From the NCBI RefSeq assembly GCF_963678635.1, contig NC_087069.1:54790928-54854927 (forward strand): a DNA stretch of 64,000 nt, written 5' to 3'. This stretch comes from Symsagittifera roscoffensis (taxonomy: Eukaryota > Xenacoelomorpha > Acoela > Convolutidae). Below the pieces are notes generated by a model that searched no databases, was not told the DNA's origin, and was given only the letters and a program-made list of their open reading frames with translations. Below, in pieces: positions 55,601-64,000 of this stretch (position 1 is the first letter of the stretch; each line of letters starts with the position of its first letter). The translations under genes and the position numbers were made by a program.

Positions 55601-57047
55601 TGATTCAATAAGTAGAAAAATTTGACGATGACAAGTTTCTTTCATTCTTCGAGGACGCAAAAAGCCATCCATCGAAAGGACAAATACAATTTTGTCAAAA
55701 ATTATTTTAAATTTAATTCAAAAAAGGAAATAATCCATGTACACAAGCCTTCTCAGAGGTTAAAATACAATTAAAAAACTATATCACCATCTACAAAACA
55801 AAAAAAATATATATAACCTCACACTACGGCGTAATCACTTTTCAAATTCCACCACGACGATGATCAAACCAATAACCACACCGAAAACAAATAGATGATA
55901 GAGAAACAGATTTTTCCAAAGTTTTTACAGAATATACCAAAAGTGTTCAATATCAAAATTCACAGAGAGCTAACACAGAAGATGAAGAATACTTTCACCA
56001 TAATCAACAACAGTAGAATTCTAATCAACAAAAATACCAGTGAAATGATATAGGCAAATAGGTGAATAAATTCAGGATAATTTTATTTCAGGAAAACCAT
56101 TCCCATCTAGCTATATTAACAGCAGGCCACAATCACCTTATTCCGAAAATTTTTGTGGACGACCGCAGAAAGTAAAAAATTATAAAATTATTCACAAAAT
56201 AGATATAGTCGATCAAATAGTCAAAACAATCAACGCAGAAACAGTCATTCCAGAGCCAGTTCTAGAAAACTATTCTTGAAAAAGAACAAATCCCGAAAAT
56301 ATTCGAACAAGAATTCATACAAAAAACTATTATAACAGGTCCCCTGAAAACTCTAAACCTAAAAACAATTGCTAACAAAATAGATTATTTTCAATCACCA
56401 AATTATTCTCAATCACCCAATCGAATTATTTCACAATATCCAAATAAACAGAAGGAGAACAACAGAAGTAGTACACCTAAAAATCAACGACAAATAAATC
56501 AGGTACAAACTACAAGTGAAGCAACTCCAGACCCACCAGGAATAGAAAACACCGAATCCTTAGAAATGCAACCAAATCATAAACACTGTGAAAACACCGA
56601 TGATAAAAGCAAAAAACGAAAGCACATAAGAGATCCCAATCAATTCTAACCATTCCAAAATGAGTATCCCTACTCGAATTCTAACGAATCTAAAATTGAT
56701 CAAACAACCAAAACAAATTGTTGACAATTAGACAAATATGAACAAGAACAAAGAACAACACAACAACGACTCCAACTAGAGAAACATTTTGGACATTCCA
56801 GTTTCTTCTAGACAGCCCAAAAAGCAAAACTTTAAGCCACAATACATTGAAATAGACTTTTTAGTCGGACCAGCAGCAGAAACAAACCTTTATTAACCTT
56901 CTTACATGGCATGAAAATTAATCATCGCACCCCAAACCAAACTTCCACTCTCCAAAATATCAAAATAAACTAGCCACAGCACATGGTACAACTCTAACAA
57001 ATTATGGCAAAATTCAACATATTTATTGCATTCCTCCTAGTTTTTTT
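55600..57047 (+). pseudogene. Decayed gag-protease remnant of a second Ty3/gypsy family
   Basis: Plus-strand frames, heavily broken. 56100-56350 gives Ser/Asn/Arg-rich gag-like sequence (NSRPQSPYSENF), 56530-56600 gives DPPGIENTESLEMQPNH, and 56840-56890 gives QYIEIDFLVGPAAETNL, where the protease DTG/DTA has become GPA. 56970-57019 gives LATAHGTTLTNYGKIQ. This order (gag tail, protease active site, LATAxGxxLTNYGKIQ) is one I know from a widespread invertebrate Ty3/gypsy family. It shares nothing with copies P and M. No RT follows; from about 57050 the similarity ends. Confidence 0.55.
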
Positions 57048-57355
57048 GCAGAAGGGGTGGGAGAAGTTGAGGTTTGAGGGCAATGAGTCATCGTTGCTGG
57101 AGGACTTCTTAGCATTCCCTCGAAATTCGATCGCTCAGCTCGTGGGGTAGTCGTTTGGATTAGGGCGTTGGGGTCAGGATAAGGGTTGAAAGTGGTTGAT
57201 TGTGTAGAAGTTTGGCGGAACTGAAGTGAAGTTTATGGTTTATTGTTATAAATCGTTTAGTGTTTAGTCAAAGAATTGAGTTTCCGCAACTGTTCTGCGA
57301 ACAAATTGCAAAATAACCAATTTAAGAATTTAAATAAATGGATTATATTTGATTA

Positions 57356-58084
57356 CCCGCACTGACAAAAATGGATGAGGATCGATTTTAGTATGAAAAA
57401 AGTACGTTGATTAAATTGAGATCGATTTTAGTATTAAAAAAGTACGTTGATTAATTTTAGATTGATTTCAGCATGAAAAAAGTACGAAGATAAAACAAAA
57501 AAGATGAAGATTGATTTTAATTCCCAGCTAAAAAAATTGATACAAATCAATTTTAAATCAATTTCATTGCATTTTTTTGAGCTTTAAACTGATTTAGTTG
57601 GATAACTTTATTGAATTCTATTACATCTGGCACGAGTTTTATATTTAAGAAATCGAGAATAAAAGTTTTCAACAATTTTTTAAAGGGTATGTTTTTTTCG
57701 CCTTGTTAGCAAAAAAAATCGATTTTAGTGTGTCGTAAAATCCATCGAAATCGATTTAAATCGATTTTTTAGACACTTAAATCGATTTAAAAGTTTCAAA
57801 AAGATCGATTTAAATCGATTTAAAATGGATTTAAGTGAGATTCTGATAGATTTAAGTGAGAAGTGAGATTCCGATGGATTTTAGTGAGTCGGAAAATCCA
57901 TCGAAATTGATTTAAATCGATTTTTTAGACACTTAAATCGATTTAAAACTTTTAAAAAATTGATTTAAATCGATTCAAAATCCATTTGAGTTCGTAAAAT
58001 GTACATGGTTAATCGATTTAAATTGATTTAAAGTCGATTTAAAATCAATTTAAATCGACCAGAAACCATTTCTGTCAGTGCGGG
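57356..58084. mobile_element. MITE with TA target duplication and ATCGAT-rich interior
   Basis: The ends are inverted repeats: CCCGCACTGACAAAAATGG at 57356 and, on the other strand from 58084, CCCGCACTGACAGAAATGG (one mismatch in 19). Both are flanked by TA (57354-57355 and 58085-58086), as left by Tc1/mariner-type transposition. The 729-base interior has no frame. It is filled with short permutations of ATCGATTTAAATCGATTT, most dense at 57715-58060. Confidence 0.8.
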
Positions 58085-58779
58085 TATGATGGATTAAAAT
58101 AAATGTTTTGTTTTCAAAATAATCGATTATACTGATATGTTTTTTGCAAAAAATTTTAAGCGAAAGGGAAAAAAAATTAAGGGAAAAAAATGATTATGAT
58201 CAGGCATAATAGAATAAATTAGATTTTTCCTCAAAAGTAATCAGCTTTATGGACCAGAAATTGTTTCGTATTCTGAATTTTAGGTGTGAAATAAATTATA
58301 AATGGAATTTTTTACCTAGTAAATCTATTATAATTAATTTAAATCTATGAGCGCTTAGTGCGGAATGGTAATATCCAGAGCTGATCCTAGTTTTTGTGCT
58401 ATTCTAACCTAGCCAAATCAACAGTAGCTAATCACCTGTCGTACGAATTCGCTTTTGGATGAACAAACAGTATCCAGATTGAAAAAAAAATAAGAAAGAA
58501 ATTTTAATTTGTGTTAAGCAAACTGCCTCTTACACAATATTATTTTTGGATGTAACGCCAAGACGTAAAGAATGAACTTAAATATGTTTTTTTTCAAAAT
58601 TGGATTAAATTTACTTATAATCACTGGTCTGATATCCCGAGAAAAAGCGACCATTAAAATGCAAGAGACCTCATAATTATGATCTGCATACGGATTAACG
58701 GTCACAAGAAGAAAAAACAATCAATTTGAAGCTTAAATAAGTAAATTTATGGTAGAACCCTGAAACCCACCAAAAATGA

Positions 58780-58975
58780 TCTTTCGATTATAACCCCCTG
58801 AAAGGTGAAAAATGAAAAAAAAACTAACAACAAAATAGGAACAATATTACGGGTCTTTCCGATAATACCCACATAAAAAGTGAAAAGTAAAAAAAAGAGT
58901 AATTTAACAACAAAAAGGGATCAATATTATGGGTCTTTTTGCTTAACCCCTTCTAATAGTAAAAAATGGAAACAA
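58780..58975. repeat. Short tandem repeat, period about 74-80 bases
   Basis: Units at 58780-58853 and 58854-58933 plus a partial third to about 58975. Each starts TCTTTC/TCTTTT, has a CCCC or CCCA block, an A-rich stretch, AACAACAAAA and AATATTA(C/T)GGG. Confidence 0.7.
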
Positions 58976-59542
58976 AAAGATTTTTAGAAAAAAAAAAGAC
59001 TGTTTTTAGTTACAAACGCAAGGCTGATATCCCGAACATTGAATCAAGCCAGAAAAACTCAAATTATGTTAATAGAAAACCCGCTTCCAGCGCCAATGGA
59101 TCAGAATTTATTAGATTGTCATAAACGGTGCAGTATCTATAAAAAATAACCAAATATAATTCATCAAAAATGGATAAAAATTCCATATTTGTTTATGTCA
59201 AAAAAATCCATTATAATTGATTATAATCCATCAAAATGTATTATCATCCCAAAAAAATCTATGTCAGTATAAACCTTTATAATCGACTGCAATCGGTTGT
59301 AATGGATTTTTTTCAAAGTTATCTTATTTCTTGTTTGGTGCAGTTGCTACGTATTACGCTTAATAAATTTTTTAATTTCACATTATAGTTTACATTGTTT
59401 TGTTCATAATTTTTTTTCAATTCATCTAAAACTTTAAAACTTTATTTTACTGTTTTTTACCATAGACGCCGTTCGCGGGAGGTATCTAAAATTGATGCTT
59501 GTTTTTACCAGTCAAAAACAAATATATATTGCTTTTTTGTAG

Positions 59543-59659
59543 TAGTTAGAACATAGTTGAAAGCTGCCCGAGGGAAAAAGAAAATGAGCCGGCCTGAGGG
59601 CACGAAGTGCCCGAGTGCGGCTCTCTTGCCCGAGGCCATGTTCAACTAGGTTCTAATTG
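59543..59659. repeat. Foldback element with perfect inner hairpin
   Basis: Outer arms TAGTTAGAACATAGTTGA (59543) and, inverted, CAATTAGAACCTAGTTGA (from 59659). In the centre GGGCAC-GAA-GTGCCC (59598-59612) is a perfect hairpin. GCCCGAG occurs three times. It is GC-rich in AT-rich surroundings, like a small MITE. Confidence 0.6.
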
Positions 59660-60950
59660 TTGAATAGTATGTTTTTGCTCTTTCTGAGGAAAAAATGCCA
59701 GCAAATGTGAAAGAGCAGGAGAAAATGTGAAAGAGCCCGGAAAAGTGCGCGAACCTATGCAAATGATTTCTTTTTTCAATGCTGAGTTCTAATATTTCAT
59801 TTTTCATTCATGCCTCGTCGTGAAAAAACTTGTGTGAAAGAGCAAAAACAAACTCTTCCTGTAACTGTGTCCCAGTTTTGTCAAACAGTTTTTTAACTTT
59901 CGTTTTTTATGGTTTAGAAGGATATAACCGAAAAGTCACGATTTTACTAAGAAAAGCAAAATACTAATGTACGACTGACCAAAAAAGCAGTTAACTCGTT
60001 TCTTTAACTTCTTGCCGTTTTGCAAAAATTTCATCAATTTGAGTTAATTGTAATTAAATTCATTTTTTTGGGCACACTTCCAAATTATATCAACTCTTGC
60101 TATATCAGTCTATAAGAAAAAAAATTTTGGTTTACCTTTTTATAACTTGGGGATAAGAATCACATTGCGTTATACTTTGTGTAAAAAAGGACGTATGCAA
60201 CTTGATTTAAATGCATAGTGACAGGAACCCGCTGCTGTTGATTTGGGTTACTTGTTTGGTCTTGTGCTAAGACTATTTTATTTGATTGGACCCGCCTAAA
60301 ACATAACATTGGGTTCAAATCTACATTGGATTCAAACCTACACCTTGATCATACCCACTAGATCAACTACATCTGGTTAATTCTAACGTAGCGAAATTAA
60401 AAAGCCTTTTATAGAATTATTACACAGATTCAGCACGCTCCCTGGAAAAATGTCTTTATTAGCGACCACATCATTTTTGAGGACCCAAACAAGTTAAATA
60501 GTACCACTACTAGAAGCTAATTCGCTTCTAAATCTGCTCGTAACTAGCGTTGCATTGTTATGTTGTTATAAGGCTCACAAATATCAAAACAATTGAGCAC
60601 CCATAGCTCTATTTGCTTATGTTAATCTCAACTAATCAGATTTAAGCCATATAACCAAACTTTCAAAACAGCAAAAAAAAGATCCCACGTTTCGCCCTAC
60701 ACATACTTCGCCCCTCTTAAATATTGTGGCTCATTCCGCCCCTAATAATTTCACACGTTTCGTACTCGCACGTTTTGCCCCTAACATACTTAACAATTTA
60801 TTAACGCAGCTTTCTTAATGTACAGTTTAGGGGCGTTGTTTGTGAGCACTGTGATTTGATTAGTACATATAAATTTGATGCACAAATGAATTTGTTGCAT
60901 GATTATCTGGGGTAGATATTTAGTGATGAAGTTATGTGAACACTGTATAA
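59660..60950. other. AT-rich spacer downstream of the host gene
   Basis: No gene seen. The last part will include the 3' untranslated region of the B-box gene (minus strand), but I could not assign a polyadenylation site with confidence. Confidence 0.4.
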
Positions 60951-62674
60951 TTAGGTGGAAGTGAAGTCCAATTTGAGCAATAGTGCTAGATGCTCATATG
61001 AATCGTCAACTTTATTTTCACCGAACGCAAAAATGGTAGAGTCATCGGTAAGACAAAATGCAGTGATTCTGTTCTCCAAGGGTAATATTTCATGCACTTG
61101 TTGTATTGTCTTCTTACGTTTTTTCACATTCTTCAAGAGTGTCTCGAGGTCTACTTTGTACACTTGTGTGGTAAGTTTCCCCGTCCATAGATATCCTTGG
61201 AGTGGTTCTCCAGATGGTGTCCAAATAAGAGGGTGGCCCCCATAACAGGGGTTTACATTGGTGAGGGTCACAAACTTCACATTCACTGTACTGTTTGCAG
61301 AAGAGGAGGGTGAGGATGCTGAAGTAGATGTTTGATTGTGATGTGATTGTGGTGGCAATGAGATCACTGCCACTTTGTTTGCCTCCTCTCCACAACTGAG
61401 AAGGAGGGTGGTCTCATTGGCCAACACAGAACCACCCACTGACAGAACTCCAATCACTGTATTATCCAGATGTGATAAATTGTGCACTCTTCTCACACTG
61501 TTTGTGTAAATGGCCACACTGTCCCACTTTCCGTTACAATACCCACTTCTTTGATCAATAATTAGCAATGCGAGTGTGTCTCTCCTTGATACCAAGTACC
61601 AAAATACTCGCTCCCCATTGAGCAGTCCCCCTGTGTCTATCTCACCGTTGTTGCTCTCCTTGTTCAGAGTCCATTGGTCCAACTCCTCCACCCTCTTCAC
61701 TTCTCCTTCCCTCAACTGTAGAACCACTCCATACATAAGGTTGTTTATTTGCTCCATACAAATGTCCCTCAAAATGCTTTCCAATCCCCTCATGTCCCTC
61801 CACTGCATCGTCCTTTTCAGTTCCAACTTGTCATTGGCCTCATTCACACCAAAGACTTTAATCACACCTATTACTGCTTTAAAACACATCATTTCTCTTG
61901 TCTCCCAATTATAAACTGCCTTGTCACACATACTACAATCCTCCTCCATCTTCCCTATCTGTTCCACTTCCACTCCAACCAACACTCTCTTTTTCCTCTC
62001 CACGTCCTTCCTCTCGTCCTTCTTTTCTACAGCCACTCCCTCCCATTTCTCACCCATTTCCACATTTATCTCCCTTTCCGAACTGCTTCTTCCCAAGTTA
62101 TCCCGCCCTTGCGCTCCACTTGCTATAATGCCACTAGTTGAGAATCTACTGTTTTCATGTGTCATCACCTGCCCTCTCCCCCCAACCAAGGAACTACAAG
62201 ATCTGTCATCCTCGCTAATCTCCACTGCATAGTCGAATATCCCTCTATATGAACACTCAATTTCAGTGAACTGTTCAAGTATTTTACCCTTGAAGTTCTG
62301 AACCTCGGCCATCTGTCGTTTCAGTGAGTTTCGCACATCAATTGACATCTCTTCAATAGCACGCGCAGATCTATTTCTCAACATGGACTCCTGTTTCCGC
62401 TCAACTGCTCCAATTTGAGTCACAACCACCGGCCACTCCTGTAACATGCCACTCAACCTCTCACACTCCTTTCTGTAGTCTGAGATTCGGGAGGGGACTT
62501 GCTGCTGTTGCTCCAAATATGCATTCATGGTTGTGACTCCGTGAGATTTCCAGTCTTCATGGTCTTCGTCCCAGCAAACTTCACAAATGGCACTAGAGCA
62601 GGGGTTGCAGTAGTATTGCACTGCCTTACCAGAGTGTTTCTCGCAGAAATTCCCAGATGGACTTTCCGGTCTTT
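60951..62674 (-). CDS. Last exon of a TRIM-like B-box protein
   Basis: The only convincing host gene. On the minus strand a splice acceptor, TTTGTGTTTCAG, ends at 62675. The exon then reads in phase 2 and stays open to a stop at 60951-60953, about 573 codons. It starts with a B-box type 2 zinc finger: CEKH, YYCNPC, AICEVCWDEDHEDWKSH. A coiled coil (about residues 40-135 of the exon) follows, then an acidic/Lys-rich linker with ERKKRVLVGVEVEQ. The last 350 residues are strand-rich with hydrophobic repeats and may form a beta-propeller, but I see no canonical NHL or SPRY motif. A RING finger, if present, must lie in an upstream exon beyond 62676. TRIM proteins are often E3 ubiquitin ligases. 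Confidence 0.8.
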
Positions 62675-64000
62675 CTGAAACACAAATATTTAAAGTGATA
62701 CAGGATGAATAACAACATAATTTTCGAAAAATAGTGAACGGGACATTTGGTCACCTGATTTGGTTCTATTGATCTAAATTTTTTGTGGATCAGTTTTTTT
62801 TAATTCTTTTTACACGAGAGAGTTGATTATTCTTCCTTCAGTTTAATTTTTATCCATTAAGCATATAATTTTAACCTTTTTCTCGTCTTTGGTTGTAACA
62901 ACACAATGACGAATCACAAAAACAAATCCTTTGCATATCTTTTGTTTTCAATAAATTAACAGGAAAAGAAACATGTTAAGAAGAGGAACATTTTTTCAAA
63001 TATATTCTCAATTTTAGCAAAATAATATTGAATACCGAAGGAATTCTTAAATAAATTATTGTTCCGACTTTCGATACGAAAGTAACGGAATATATGTGCT
63101 CGGGGTGGGTTTTCGACTTTTTAACTAGCCATTTTTGACGGAAATTTTTTTATATCATTCAAAAAGTATTGTTGTCCTGAGCTTAAGTTTGAAAAAATAT
63201 TTCACCTGTGATCATTTTTCTCAAAGTTATGGGTGTTTAAAGATTGCCATTTTGACCAATTTGGGACAATTAACGCGCGATATAATTTAATCCGTCTTAT
63301 AACACGTTCCAAATTGGTTGAACGAAGCTTATTTGCCATAATTAGATTGTTACAAGGAACAAAATCTCTCTTTTTGTACTTTATATGGCGTGTGAGGGGG
63401 AAGATTTTTATTAAAAAATATCAAATTTTAGAAAAAAATTTCGTTTTGTTTTATTTCATTTAATTTTTTAAATTTTATTACTGCTGCTCCATAAACCTTA
63501 AAGGCAGTCGGAACATTCAGGGCTTCGCCCTGATACGAGCAGTCTTGTTGTGATTCAAATTTTTTTCCAGTTTTGATAACCTCGCACGTTACAACATAAA
63601 ATTGTTATATAAATGTTTACACTGCATTTTGCAGGTAAAATGTTTTCGTAAAATATTGAAATATTGTTCACTTGCTCAAGCTGACACCTTTTATAGCAGT
63701 TGAGCACATCAAACAACGTTTTAAAAAAAGCTTACCCAAACTGAACTTCAGAGAAAAAAAGAAAGAAGGGGGCATGGAAAAGAGCCGAAATCGAGATAAC
63801 AAAGATATCGAAGGGCGACCATAAGAAAACATCAAGAAATCAGCAATTGTTTTATTTTCACTAAATTTTGATGTTACAGAAAATTACTATTTTTTCAGCC
63901 ATTCGTTGCACTGCAACTGAAAAACACTAATGCAACTTGATTGAAGTTGCATTAGTTTTTTTTTCTTTTTCAAGTTTAATGTTTGATGAAGTTTGATCAA
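62675..64000 (-). other. Intron upstream of the B-box exon
   Basis: AT-rich, with no exon recognised to the window edge. It contains a perfect hairpin, CAGGGC-TTC-GCCCTG (63518-63532), similar in build to the one at 59598. Small frames here have no support. Confidence 0.5.

Overview
This window is metazoan nuclear DNA and consists mostly of retroelements. It has no bacterial-style operons. The one host gene, at 60951-62674 on the minus strand, is an intron-flanked exon with a TRIM-type B-box and coiled coil. The repeats include Ty3/gypsy elements, non-LTR reverse transcriptase fragments, a tRNA-like SINE and a TA-flanked MITE. An invertebrate is likely, but I cannot name the phylum or species from the sequence alone.

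Two diverged copies of one unusually large Ty3/gypsy lineage dominate. Copy P is on the plus strand (window edge to 18569). Copy M is on the minus strand (49013 down to 26675). Both have the same order: a repeat-rich leader, gag, protease/RT/RNase H, a long linker, integrase, then about 10 kb of further coding sequence on the same strand, then a long LTR. P and M align as protein along nearly the whole 10 kb tail but differ greatly as DNA, so the cargo belongs to the lineage and was not picked up by one copy. Two cargo modules can be recognised. One is a macro domain resembling TARG1/OARD1, fused behind the integrase (P only). The other is an SGNH/GDSL hydrolase behind a coiled-coil module (both copies). 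The rest forms two long, unrecognised proteins. I call these large protein 1 (about 845 codons in P) and large protein 2 (roughly 1,300-1,400 codons).

Both copies are dead. P has lost protease, RT and most of RNase H in one deletion, lacks the GPY/F module of integrase, and carries a 1.15 kb tandem duplication in large protein 2. M keeps protease, RT and RNase H, but has a stop codon at the Tyr of the RT YVDD box, frameshifts in integrase, and a (CT)n insertion.

Layout: 1-825 minisatellite leader of P; 1403-7128 P gag, integrase and macro domain; 7611-17233 P cargo; 17299-18569 P LTR, which ends exactly inside a non-LTR reverse transcriptase remnant (18570-19500, minus). 19503-30255 is a tandem duplication (5.08 and 5.28 kb units) of the M-type 3' end: the end of large protein 2 plus LTR. 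30.3-37.3 kb is M cargo, 37.3-46.2 kb is M pol and gag, and 46.2-49.0 kb is the M leader. 49.0-51.06 kb is a further 3' end of the same family. 51.07-52.5 kb holds LINE and SINE fragments. 52.5-60.9 kb is AT-rich non-coding DNA with a decayed gag-protease remnant of a different Ty3/gypsy family, a MITE and small repeats. 60.95-64 kb is the host B-box gene exon and its upstream intron.
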